A DNA stretch of 64,000 bases from Asparagopsis taxiformis (lineage: Eukaryota; Rhodophyta; Florideophyceae; Bonnemaisoniales; Bonnemaisoniaceae), in assembly GCA_030407315.1 (NCBI GenBank), contig JALQPE010002214.1, positions 62,001 through 126,000 of the forward strand, written 5' to 3'. The first letter of the stretch is position 1. Every line of letters starts with the position of its first letter. Below are positions 30,820 through 43,107 of this stretch, piece after piece. The notes under the pieces are model-generated. The model saw only the letters and a program-made list of their open reading frames with translations. It was not told where the DNA came from and searched no databases. A program made the position numbers and the translations under genes.

Positions 30820-33053
30820 AAACTGGTATTGAAGCCCATTCAAGCTTGAGCATATGTGAGCGTTACCACCAGCCGCTACGCAATACGTTCCGCAAGATCA
30901 AGCTGGAGAATCCTAATGCCTCCCCGGAGTTACTACTATCGCTGTCCGTACATGCGATGAATAATACTCTTGGACCTGAAGGCTTAGTGCCCGTTGCCTT
31001 AGTATTCGGTGAATATCCGTCTACCCGCGTCTGGGAGAAACCCCAGCGCAAAAGCTAACACTAGAAAGCCGTGCGAAACTCGCCGAAGCTGCTCGCAATG
31101 AGATGCAGTATCAAATGGCTAAGCTACGCATCAATCGTGCCCTGCGACACCAATCTCCTGCAGCCGCACATATCGCTTTTGAACCGGGACAAAATGTATT
31201 AGTCTGGAGAGAGAACATTATCGCTAACCGCATAGGTGAGTGGAAAGGCCCCTATGTTGTATCAACGATTGACAGACAACGTAAGTTGATCTATGTCAGA
31301 GATTGCCACATTGGTCCAGCCCGTCCTTTTGGTATCGCACAAGTCAAGCCATACCACACCCCGAAGATAATGTTAATACCATGTTCATGAAGCTACATGA
31401 CTCACTTCAATCATTCCGCACGCCTGACATCATGCAACACGTCTACTTGACTGAAACTCTGTCGCCTGACGATGATCGATGCAATTCACCGCAGATGACA
31501 GAAGCAAAACGGAACGAAATCCGAAGCCTGATTGAAAGAGGAACTTTCAAAGTAGTATGTCGTGAAGATGTACCTCTGGATGCTAACGTACTTACCGGAA
31601 GATTTGTGTTATGTATCAAGTCATCTCCTGACGGTAACATCAACCATAAAGCTCGATTCGTTATCGGCGGACATCGAGACAAAACTCAAGAATCTCATGG
31701 TACATACTACGCAGACGTTGCAACCGTCATCTATCCGTCTATTGCTGACGACTGCCGCAATGTTCAACTTTGACATTTGGACGTCTGATGTCAAACAAGC
31801 CTACCTACAAGCCGCCGAACCCCTTTCACGAGCAATATACATTAAGAGAGCCGTGCCAGAATTTGAACTGTCTCCACATGAATGCCTGCAATTGCTCCGC
31901 CCTCTTTATGGACTTTGTAAATCAGGAGACTTGTGGTTTGAAACGTTGACCAACCACCATCGCGATAAGCTAGGAATGGCTAGCGCACGTTCAGATGCAG
32001 CCCTCTTCAGTAAGATGAAAGATAACAAGCTTATTGGTCTATCTGGTGTATATGTGGATGATATGTTACGCTTTGGTAATGCTGAATTCAAGAAGTTATG
32101 CAGAAAAACATCTAAGGAATTTGATATGTCTGAAGATGACTGCCCTCCCTGTAACTTCACTGGTTTCAAGATTTCTTATGGCGATGACAACACCGTTGAA
32201 ATATCACAGAAGGATTATTGTGAGAAGCTAAAGTTGATGCCTGACGATGCTGCATACAGCACACTTTGCTCGGTGCGATGCAACTCGCATGGCTATCCCA
32301 CACTCTTCCCGGCGCACTGTATGAGATATCACAGCTGACCAAAATAACTAGAGATCGCTTTGACGACAAAAGGCGTGATATCATCAAACGCGTCAACCGC
32401 CTGATCAAATATGTGAAAGAAAACAATGTCACTATCAAGTTCCCGTCATTGGATGATGACACGCTCAAGATAATTGGATTCTCAGATGCCTCGTTTGCCA
32501 GTAACCACGATTGCACATCGCACCTTGGTTACATAATCTTCATCGGAGACTCCTCAGATCATGTCGTACCTGTACACTTTCGGTCATACAAGGCCAGAAG
32601 AGTGACGAGATCTGTCATGGGGCTGAACTTATCAGCTTCAGTGACATGTTTGACAATGCTTTCACGTTGCCCAAGAGCTCAAACGGCTACTACCTGGCCG
32701 AAATGTCCCTGTTAATCTGTTTACAGATTCTAAGTCACTATTTGACGTGATTTCTAAAGGTTCGCGCACTGCCGAAAGGCGATTGATGATTGACATCGCC
32801 ACCGCGAAAGAAGGATTCAAGAACGGAGACATATCGGACATTGGATTTGTCCGGAGTGGACATAATATCGCTGACGGACTGACTAAGTCTATGAATCAGT
32901 CGGCACTTCTGTTATTGTCTACGTCGCTCTAAGCTCAATGTGAACCCTGAGCAATGGATTATGCGCTCTGGTCGTTCACCCTCCCTTTGATAGAATGTAG
33001 TATGCCGGTAGATGATTAGTGCCTCCGCGACCAACCCTCGCGAATGGGGGGAG
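30820..33053 (+). pseudogene. Ty1/copia pol 3' half, degraded (copia copy 0)
   Basis: Homology to copia copies A and B starts at about 30820 (AAACTGGTATTGAAGCCC). It covers the integrase C-terminus (FEPGQNVLVWRENI), reverse transcriptase (VYVDDMLRFG) and RNase H (GFSDASFASN), with at least five frameshifts. Gag, protease and the integrase core are missing. It ends in the polypurine tract GAATGGGGGGAG before the LTR. More diverged than A and B, so older or unselected. Confidence 0.92.
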
Positions 33054-33565
33054 TGACGATATCTCGCGACCGATCCGGATCAAGAGATCTAACTGTAAGA
33101 TCTATGTCGCAGCTATCTACTGTAATTCGCTCGACCCGCCGTCCGGGAGAGCCGGCCGTCGGTGAGTCGCTCGCTTGTGTAGGTTACTATATCTACCCGC
33201 CATCCCCTTTACCGCTCTACTTTCCAAGACAAGAGATTATGGAATTATAGAGTAAATAACGCGGTTCAACCCAAAGGTTGCGTCGCTGTTACTCTTCCAT
33301 TCTCGACCAACTTTCCAAGCTTTCCACGCCTTCCTGTCGCAGTTCCACGCTCCCCTTTCCTTCGCCTGTCCTACGCATTTGCCCTGCTCGTCCACCGCTC
33401 GCTCGTCTCACGTCGCTCGCTGACTACGCTATCGCTTGCAAGCATCCTATTCGGAGTGTGACAACTGACCCGGTCTGTTTACCATGCGTTGCTATCGGGT
33501 AACATACGGGGGCTTGGACCGCCGTCCGATAGTGACCTCTCGCTTAAAAGGCAGTGCTTACGACA
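33054..33565 (+). repeat. 3' LTR of copia copy 0
   Basis: Starts TGACGATATCTCGCG and ends GCTTACGACA. It is the inverted partner of 33578-34064, separated by 12 bp. Confidence 0.9.
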
Positions 33566-33577
33566 TGGAAGCATTTC

Positions 33578-34064
33578 TGTCGTAAGCACTGCCTTTCAGC
33601 GAGAGGTCACTATCGGACGGCGGTCCAAGCCCCCGTATGTTACCCGATAGCAACGTATGGTAAAACAGACCAGGTCAGTTGTCACGCTCCAAATGGAATG
33701 TCAACAAGCGGTAGCGTAGTCAGCGAGCGGGCGGTGGACGAGCGGGTGCGCGCGTGGGACAGGCAAAGGGAGCGTGGAACTGCGACAGGAAGGCGTGGAA
33801 CGTTTGGAAAGTTTGTCGAGAATGGAAGAGTAACAGCGACGCAACCTTTGGGTGAACCGCGTTATTTACTCTATAATTCCATAATCTCTTGTCTTGGAAA
33901 GTAGAGCGGTAAAGGGATGGCGGGTAGATATAGTAACCTACACAAGCGAGCGACTCACCGACGGCGGCTCTCCCGACGGCGGGTCGAGCGAATTACAGTA
34001 GATAGCTGCGACACGGACCTTACAGCTAGCTCCATTGATCCGGATCGGTCGCGAGATATCGTCA
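33578..34064 (-). repeat. Copia A 3' LTR
   Basis: 487 bp, plus strand TGTCGTAAGC...GATATCGTCA. It carries several indels relative to the other two LTRs of the array and shares the variant CTCTTGTCTTGGAAAG with the LTR of copy 0, where the others read CTCTTATCTGGAAAG. Confidence 0.93.
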
Positions 34065-34127
34065 CTCCCCCCATTCGCGAGGGGTTGGTCGCGGAGGTAC
34101 TAATCATCTACCGGCATACTACAATCT

Positions 34128-37100
34128 ATAAGGGGATGAACGACTAGAGCGCATAATCCATTGCTCAGGGTTCACATTAAGCTTAGAGCTGCGTAGACAT
34201 AGCATAAGTGACGACTGATTCATTGACTTAGTCAGTCCGTCAGCGATATTATGTCCACTCGGACAAACCCAATGTCCGAAATGTCTCTATTCTTGAATCC
34301 TTCTCTCGCGCTGGCGATGTCAATCATCAATCGCCTTTCTGAGGTGCGCGAACCTTTAGAAATCACGTCGAATAGTGACTTAGAATCTGTAAACAGATTA
34401 ACAGGGACGTTTCGGCCAGGTAGTAGCTGTTTAAGCTCTGGGAAAGCGTGAAAGCAGTGTCAAACATGTCACTAAAGCTGATAAGTTCAGCACCCATGAC
34501 AGATCTTGTCACTCTTCTGGCCTTGTATGACCGAAAGTGTACGGGTACGACATGATCTGAAGAGTCTCCGATGAAGATTATGTAACCAAGGTGCGATGTG
34601 CAATCGTGGTTACTGCCAAACGAGGCATCTGAGAATCCAATTATCTTGAGCGTGTCATCATCCAATGACGGGAACTTGATAGTGACATTGTTATCTTTCA
34701 CATATTTGATCAGGCGGTTGACGCGTTTGATGATATCACGCCTTTTGTCGTCAAAGCGATCTCTAGTTATTTGTGTCAGCTGTGATATCTCATACAGTGC
34801 GTCGGGACGAGTGTGGGATAGCCATGCGAGTTGCATTCGCACCGAGCAAAGTGTGCTGTATGCAGCATCGTCAGGCATCAACTTTAGCTTCTCACAGTAA
34901 TCATTCTGTGATATCTCAACGGTGTTGTCATCACCATAAGAAATCTTGAAACCAGTGAAGTTACAGGGCGGGAAGTCATCTTCAGACATATCAAATTCCT
35001 TAGATGTCTCTCTGCATAACTTCTTGAATTCCGCAGTACCAACGCGTAACATATCATCCACATATACTCCAGATAGACCAATAAGCTTGTTATCTTTCAT
35101 CTTACTGAAGAGGGCTGCATCTGAACGTGCGCTAGCCATTACTAGCTTATCGCGATGATGGTTGGTCAATGTTTCAAACCACAAGTCTCCTGATTCGCAA
35201 AGTCCATAAAGAGGGCGGAGCAACTGTAGGCATTCATGTGGTGACAGTTCGAATTCTGGCACGGCTCTCTTAATGTATACTTCTCTGGAAAGGGGTTCGG
35301 CGGCTTGCAAGTAGGCTTGTTTGACATCAGACGTCCAAATGTCAAAGTTGAACATTGCGGCAGTCGTCAGCAATAGACGGATAGATGACGGTTGCAACGT
35401 CTGCGTAGTATGTACCATGAGATTCTTGAGTATGTCTCGATGTCCACCGATAACGAATCGAGCTTTATGCTTGATGTTACCGTCAGGAGTTGACTTGATA
35501 CATAACACAAATCTTCCGGTAAGTACGTTAGCATCCAGAGGTAGATCTTCACGACATACTACCTTGAAAGTTCCTCTTTCAATCAGGTTTCGGATTTCAT
35601 TCCGTTTTGCCTCTGTCATTTGCGGTGAATTGCATCGATCATCGTCAGGCGACAGAGTTTCAGTCATGTAGACGTGTTGCATGATGTCAGGCGTGCGGTA
35701 TGATTGAAGTGAGTCATGTAACTGCGTGAACATGGTATTGACATTATCTTCGGGGGTGTGGTATGGCTTGACTTGTGCGATACCAAAGGGACGGGCAGGA
35801 CCAATGTGGCAATCTCTGACATAGATCAACTTGCGTTGTCTGTCAATGGTCGACACGGCGTAGGGGCCTTTCCACTCACCTATACGATTAGCGATAATGT
35901 TCTCTCTCCAGACTAATACGTTTTGTCCGGGTTCAAATGCGATATGTGCAGCTGCAGGGGATTGGTGTCGCAGGGCACGTTTGATGCGTAGCTTAGCCAT
36001 TTGATATTGCATCTCATTGCGAGCAGCTTCTGCGAGTTTAGCACGGCTTTCCAGCGATAATCTTTGTGCTGGTGGTTCTCCTAGGACACGTGTAGACGGA
36101 TATTCACCAAATACTAAGGCGACTGGCACTAGGCCTTCTGGTCCAAGAGTATTATTCATCGCGTGCACGGATAGCGACAGTATCAATTCAGGAGAGGCGT
36201 TAGGATTCTCCAGCTTGATCTTGCGGAACGTGTTGCGTAGCGGCTGGTGGTAGCGCTCACATATGCTCAAGCTTGAATGGGCTTCAATACCAGTTTTGTT
36301 AACTTGAACGTCGGAAGCTCTAGCTAACTGTACAAAGCTTTCACCAAAAGAGGTGCCTTGGTCAACCAGGATTCGGTTTGGTAAACCAGTGTAAATGCAA
36401 AACCAGCAGTCGACTAGAACTGACCATATTGTCTTCACACTGACGTTGGGGTAGAAAACGGGCTGCACTGAAGTGGGTAGAGGCGTCAACGATATGGAGT
36501 ATGGGACGGTTGTCAATGTACATAATGTCCATTAGGATTTCTTCATTGAACTTCACGTCTTCAGCACCAAGTGTGGACTCTGAATCTTGTTGGGGCTGGT
36601 TGGATACGTTGACAAGGGTCACATCGTTTCGATATGTCTTCTAGTATCTTCAGTGTTTCTGGCGTAGTGTCATTAGGTCTTTCCTCTTTTGAGCAACCGG
36701 TAAAGCTTGTCAGCAGAAGGGTGACAGAATTGTCGGTGTAGTTTGACAAGTTGTTGTCTGTTAAAGAATGTTATCACAGGCGTGGACATGTCTGCATAAA
36801 CGTGTCCGTTGTGACGGTGCACAGGTACATTCCAATCTTTCAAGATGTGTGACTTCGAGTCGTCACTCTTGAGTACGGTACATTTGACGAGTAGATTCTG
36901 GACTGTGTCGATATACATGCTGTGGCAGTCAAGTATGTCAAGTCCAAGTAGCGCGGGAATTTCAGCAGATATAACGTCGAGGGGATTAGGGGATTTTAGG
37001 GATACCAGGTGGCGTAGCCAGTGGTAGTGACAATAGTCCGAGTGAATCAAAGGTATCATCGGCGAAGCGGAAGCGACGGCGAGACGTTTGTAGTCTCAGC

Positions 37101-37378
37101 CTTTTGCGGACACTGTTTGCTAGTTTCCTAGCTTCGCTTAGTCCAATAACTGATAGAGGGGCACCTGTATCTAGACAGAAAGCAGGGTGCATAGGATGTT
37201 TTGATTTGATTGCGAGACTGGCGGCATGCACAGGTACAGTTACCAATGTGCGGTTCGCTCTGCGCTTGAGTCTGCGTCTTTGGACATTAGTTCTGTTCAA
37301 GGGTTTCGCCTTGATTGGGCGCTGCTGATGGGACGCGGGAACGCGACGCCCTAGTGAAAAAACGTAGCAGGGATACAC
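34128..37378 (-). pseudogene. Copia A pol: protease, integrase, RT, RNase H (several frameshifts)
   Basis: Protease with the LDTGAPLSVIG active site begins near 37378. The zinc-binding HRQFCHPSADKL and CDPC motifs and the integrase core start (MDIMYIDNRP) follow in shifted frames. A long uninterrupted piece from 36516 to 34363 (717 codons) covers the rest of integrase, reverse transcriptase (VYVDDMLRVG) and RNase H up to SRSVMGAEL. Integrase before RT is the Ty1/copia order. Most breaks are single-base insertions relative to copy B (for example GTGTGGACTC versus GTGTGACTC). A 22-bp stretch near 36980-37005 is replaced by unrelated sequence. Confidence 0.92.
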
Positions 37379-39265
37379 TGGACATGATGAACGGTGTCTG
37401 ATACATCATTCTGATCCTGCAGAATAGTTGACATTGCTATGTTGTTAATAGCATGCGAGCTGTCAACATGTTCAGCTAGTATCTCTCTGTCGGGACACCT
37501 GTCTTCGTCTTCGGTACACTCGACATGAAGTTTCTCAAAAGCTTCAAGTTCTGAACATACTTCGGTGTGAAAATTGTCATCGTGGAGTGGTAGTTGAGCG
37601 GGGTCAGGTGAACAGGGGTCATCTACGTTGTGCGCATAACGGTCATAATTTGACACGAGGCTAGCAAGTAGTGTGACAGCAGGTACACCTTTCTGTAGCT
37701 GTCTTGTGACTGCTCCCTTCACGTCACGCTCTTTGCAATCGCGTGCAAAGTGGTCATCAGCATCACATATCTTGCAAAGCATACGTTTGCCATTCTTGCC
37801 AATAGGGTTTTTGCCTTCTTTAGCGCTTGCGCTGCGCGCTTGGCGAAGCGGTTCATGCACGATAGCACGTCTCGTGACATGGGATGGTGGACGGCCGTAT
37901 CGCTGATACAGGGTATCGGCTTGGGTGTCATTCTCAGGCTGCAATGACTTCTTCTCTTCGAAGAGTTGCATCTTGACACGGAGCGAGGTGAAAAATTTGT
38001 TGAAGCTGTATCCAGATGAGGTGATATCTGCGATAGCTGCTTCTGCCCATGGCTGTCGGATGACGGCCTGGCGGAGGAAGTGTGACTTGTTCTCATCACG
38101 GCGGAAGGCAGGAGGACATTGCGGAGCAAGTGAGTTGATTGTGTCAACGAGTCTTGTCAAGCACTCATCGGCATCTGACACATCAGCCTTTCTCCTAATC
38201 TTCTCAAACGTCAGAGTACTCAGCTCTGTTAGCACTGACAGTTGACGGGCTTCATTGTCATACTCACCGGTCATGACTTCAACCAGTTCGTCGTAGCTCA
38301 TCTTCGAGTGAGTGTTATCACAGAAGAAGATGCGTGCAGCACCATCAAACAGGTTGATGAAGAAGCGAGTCTTCTGTACGTATGACAGTTCATACTGCGC
38401 CGAGCATATCTCGTAGTCCATAATACTACGTCGAATGGATTGCTGTTTACCTCCAGTAAACTTTGCATCTCGGAAGTGGGATGATACAGCGGCAGCTTTC
38501 CTATGAGAGTCATTCGCGTCTTGGGCGGTAGAAGCAGAGGGTGGCAACTTCATTTTCGCAGGTTGACACACGAGGTGTCATTGCGTCATTCTCTTCTAGA
38601 ATCTGGAATGATTTAGGAAAATGGGACGTATAGCGGCGGTGACTCATTTGTCCTTCTCTCTGTGTGTCCGGCGGTGGGTAGACACAGGAGTTGACAAGCG
38701 GCGTCTGACTCCATCCTCATTAGCAGGAGTGTCAGGTAGTGACGATCTTCTGTTGGTCGTGTGAGGAGTCGTTGACGTTGGACTGACAGGGCGGCGAGGT
38801 GTCTCTTGCACAGTTTCCGGTAAAGCGTCCGGCACAGTCTGCATGTTGTAGAATTCATCAAGATACTTCTCGACCATTTCGTCAGAAGGGTTGTGCACAC
38901 AGGCGAGCCAAATGAATATACCAGCAGAGGGGTTTGACAGAACTTCATGGCCGAGTCGGTCAGTGATATTACTAGGAACCTTTAGACAACCATACAACTC
39001 AGCAGTTTCCTTCAACAGAATCATAGGGAAAGTAGGGTTTTCAAATAGTTCTTGCGTAAATAACTCCTTGGAGGAGGGATCAGTGACAGGATGTAGGCCG
39101 TCAGGATCTCTGGTGGGCTTTCGGATCCAATCTCATTTGTCTTGAGAGTTTGCAAAGCAGCGAAGCGAAATGTTTCACCAATGTCAGTGACAGCGTCACA
39201 TTCATTGCACATCTTGATCAAACGATCGCGTCGGGCCTTCTTGTCCTCGATTGGCGTGTCACCAT
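37351..39265 (-). pseudogene. Copia A gag (frameshifted)
   Basis: The C-terminal 406 codons (38571-37351) are intact and include a CCHC knuckle (CKICDADDHFARDC). The N-terminal part is split by indels near 38570-38645, 39040 and 39260. The stop overlaps the start of pol by 28 bases in another frame, implying frameshift expression in an intact copy. Confidence 0.87.
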
Positions 39266-39304
39266 CACGGTTCTCTCGCGGCAATACAGACGCTAAATCC
39301 GGAT

Positions 39305-39794
39305 TGTCGTAAGCACTGCCTTTCAGCGAGAGGTCACTATCGGACGGCGGTCCAAGCCCCCGTATGTTACCCGATAGCAACGTATGGTAAACAGACCAGG
39401 TCAGTTGTCACGCTCCAAATGGAATGTCAACAAGCGGTAGCGTAGTCAGCGAGCGGGCGGTGGACGAGCGGGTGCGCGCGTGGGACAGGCAAAGGGGAGC
39501 GTGGAACTGCGACAGGAAGGCGTGGAACGTTTGGAAAGTTTGTCGAGAATGGAAGAGTAACAGCGACGCAACCTTTGGGTTGAACCGCGTTATTTACTCT
39601 ATAATTCCATAATCTCTTATCTGGAAAGTAGAGCGGTAAAGGGGATGGCGGGTAGATATAGTAACCTACACAAGCGAGCGACTCACCGACGGCCGGCTCT
39701 CCCGGACGGCGGGTCGAGCGAATTACAGTAGATAGCTGCGACACGGACCTTACAGCTAGGTCCATTGATCCGGATCGGTCGCGAGATATCGTCA
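39305..39794 (-). repeat. Shared middle LTR of the copia array
   Basis: 490 bp, seemingly identical to 45033-45522. It acts as 5' LTR of copy A and 3' LTR of copy B; the polypurine tract of B (GAATGGGGGGAG on the minus strand) lies at 39795-39806. Confidence 0.93.
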
Positions 39795-39857
39795 CTCCCC
39801 CCATTCGCGAGGGGTGGTCGCGGAGGTACTAATCATCTATCGGCATACTACAATCTA

Positions 39858-42800
39858 TTAAGGGGATGAACGACTAGAGCGCATAATCCATTGCTCAGGG
39901 TTCACATTAAGCTTAGAGCTGCGTAGACATAGTATAAGTGACGACTGATTCATTGACTTAGTCAGTCCGTCAGCGATATTATGTCCACTCCGGACAAACC
40001 CAATGTCCGAAATGTCTCTATTCTTGAATCCTTCTCTCGCGCTGGCGATGTCAATCATCAATCGCCTTTCTGAGGTGCGCGAACCTTTAGAAATCACGTC
40101 GTCGAATAGTGACTTAGAATCTGTAAACAGATTAACAGGGACGTTTCGGCCAGGTAGTAGCTGTTTAAGCTCTTGGGAAAGCGTGAAAGCAGTGTCAAAC
40201 ATGTCTAAAGCTGATAAGTTCAGCACCCATGACAGATCTTGTCACTCTTCTGGCCTTGTATGAACGAAAGTGTACGGGTACGACATGATCTGAAGAGTCT
40301 CCGATGAGAATTATGTAACCAAGGTGCGATGTGCAATCGTGGTTACTGGCAAACGAGGCATCTGAGAATCCAATTATCTTGAGCGTGTCATCATCCAATG
40401 ACGGGAACTTGATAGTGACATTGTTTTCTTTCACATATTTGATCAGGCGGTTGACGCGTTTGATGATATCACGCCTTTTGTCGTCAAAGCGATCTCTAGT
40501 TATTTGTGTCAGCTGTGATATCTCATACAGTGCGTCGGGACGAGTGTGGGATAGCCATGCGAGTTGCATTCGCACCGAGCAAAGTGTGCTGTATGCAGCA
40601 TCGTCAGGCATCAACTTTAGCTTCTCACAGTAATCATTCTGTGATATCTCAACGGTGTTGTCATCACCATAAGAAATCTTGAAACCAGTGAAGTTACAGG
40701 GCGGGAAGTCATCTTCAGACATATCAAATTCCTTAGATGTCTCTCTGCATAACTTCTTGAATTCCGCAGTACCAACGCGTAACATATCATCCACATATAC
40801 TCCAGATAGACCAATAAGCTTGTTATCTTTCATCTTACTGAAGAGGGCTGCATCTGAACGTGCGCTAGCCATTACTAGCTTATCGCGATGATGGTTGGTC
40901 AATGTTTCAAACCACAAGTCTCCTGATTCGCAAAGTCCATAAAGAGGGCGGAGCAACTGTAGGCATTCATGTGGTGACAGTTCGAATTCTGGCACGGCTC
41001 TCTTAATGTATACTTCTCTGGAAAGGGGTTCGGCGGCTTGCAAGTAGGCTTGTTTGACATCAGACGTCCAAATGTCAAAGTTGAACATTGCGGCAGTCGT
41101 CAGCAATAGACGGATAGATGACGGTTGCAACGTCTGCGTAGTATGTACCATGAGATTCTTGAGTATGTCTCGATGTCCACCGATAACGAATCGAGCTTTA
41201 TGCTTGATGTTACCGTCAGGAGTTGACTTGATACATAACACAAATCTTCCGGTAAGTACGTTAGCATCCAGAGGTAGATCTTCACGACATACTACCTTGA
41301 AAGTTCCTCTTTCAATCAGGTTTCGGATTTCATTCCGTTTTGCCTCTGTCATTTGCGGTGAATTGCATCGATCATCGTCAGGCGACAGAGTTTCAGTCAT
41401 GTAGACGTGTTGCATGATGTCAGGCGTGCGGTATGATTGAAGTGAGTCATGTAACTGCGTGAACATGGTATTGACATTATCTTCGGGGGTGTGGTATGGC
41501 TTGACTTGTGCGATACCAAAGGGACGGGCAGGACCAATGTGGCAATCTCTGACATAGATCAACTTGCGTTGTCTGTCAATGGTCGACACACGGCGTAGGG
41601 GCCTTTCCACTCACCTATACGATTAGCGATAATGTTCTCTCTCCAGACTAATACGTTTTGTCCGGGTTCAAATGCGATATGTGCAGCTGCAGGGGATTGG
41701 TGTCGCAGGGCACGTTTGATGCGTAGCTTAGCCATTTGATATTGCATCTCATTGCGAGCAGCTTCTGCGAGTTTAGCACGGCTTTCCAGCGATAATCTTT
41801 GTGCTGGTGGTTCTCCTAGGACACGTGTAGACGGATATTCACCAAATACTAAGGCGACTGGCACTAGGCCTTCTGGTCCAAGAGTATTATTCATCGCGTG
41901 CACGGATAGCGACAGTATCAATTCAGGAGAGGCGTTAGGATTCTCCAGCTTGATCTTGCGGAACGTGTTGCGTAGCGGCTGGTGGTAGCGCTCACATATG
42001 CTCAAGCTTGAATGGGCTTCAATACCAGTTTTGTTAACTTGAACGTCGGAAGCTCTAGCTAACTGTACAAAGCTTTCACCAAAGAGGTGCCTTGGTCAAC
42101 CAGGATTCGGTTTGGTAAACCAGTGTAAATGCAAAACCAGCAGTCGACTAGAACTGACCATATTGTCTTCACACTGACGTGGGTAGAAAACGGGCTGCAC
42201 TGAAGTGGGTAGAGGCGTCAACGATATGGAGTATGGGACGGTTGTCAATGTACATAATGTCCATTAGGATTTCTTCATTGAACTTCACGTCTTCAGCACC
42301 AAGTGTGACTCTGAATCTTGTTGGGGCTGGTTGGATACGTTGACAAGGGTCACATCGTTTCGATATGTCTTCTAGTATCTTCAGTGTTTCTGGCGTAGTG
42401 TCATTAGGTCTTCCTCTTTTGAGCAACCGGTAAAGCTTGTCAGCAGAAGGGTGACAGAATTGTCGGTGTAGTTTGACAAGTTGTTGTCTGTTAAAGAATG
42501 TTATCACAGGCGTGGACATGTCTGCATAAACGTGTCCGTTGTGACGGTGCACAGGTACATTCCAATCTTTCAAGATGTGTGACTTCGAGTCGTCACTCTT
42601 GAGTACGGTACATTTGACGAGTAGATTCTGGACTGTGTCGATATACATGCTGTGGCAGTCAAGTATGTCAAGTCCAAGTAGCGCGGGAATTTCAGCAGAT
42701 ATAACGTCGAGGGTGACAAATATCGTAGGGATACCAGGTGGCGTAGCCAGTGGTAGTGACAATAGTCCGAGTGAATCAAAGGTATCATCGGCGAAGCGGA

Positions 42801-43107
42801 AGCGACGGCGAGACGTTTGTAGTCTCAGCCTTTTGCGGACACTGTTTGCTAGTTTCCTAGCTTCGCTTAGTCCAATAACTGATAGAGGGGCACCTGTATC
42901 TAGACAGAAAGCAGGGTGCATAGGATGTTTTGATTTGATTGCGAGACTGGCGGCATGCACAGGTACAGTTACCAATGTGCGGTTCGCTCTGCGCTTGAGT
43001 CTGCGTCTTTGGACATTAGTTCTGTTCAAGGGTTTCGCCTTGATTGGGCGCTGCTGATGGGACGCGGGAACGCGACGCCCTAGTGAAAAAACGTAGCAGG
43101 GATACAC
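39858..43107 (-). pseudogene. Copia B pol (frameshifted)
   Basis: A first piece, 43107-42169, runs uninterrupted through protease and the integrase zinc site into the core (VDASTHFSAARFLP), where copy A is broken. Breaks follow near 42170, 42085 and 41588 (a 2-base ACAC insertion). From 41610 to 40195 the frame covers reverse transcriptase and most of RNase H, and after one more shift ends at 39858. The extreme C-terminus (SKSLFDDVISKGSR...ADGLTKSMNQ) is the normal copia RNase H tail. Confidence 0.92.
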
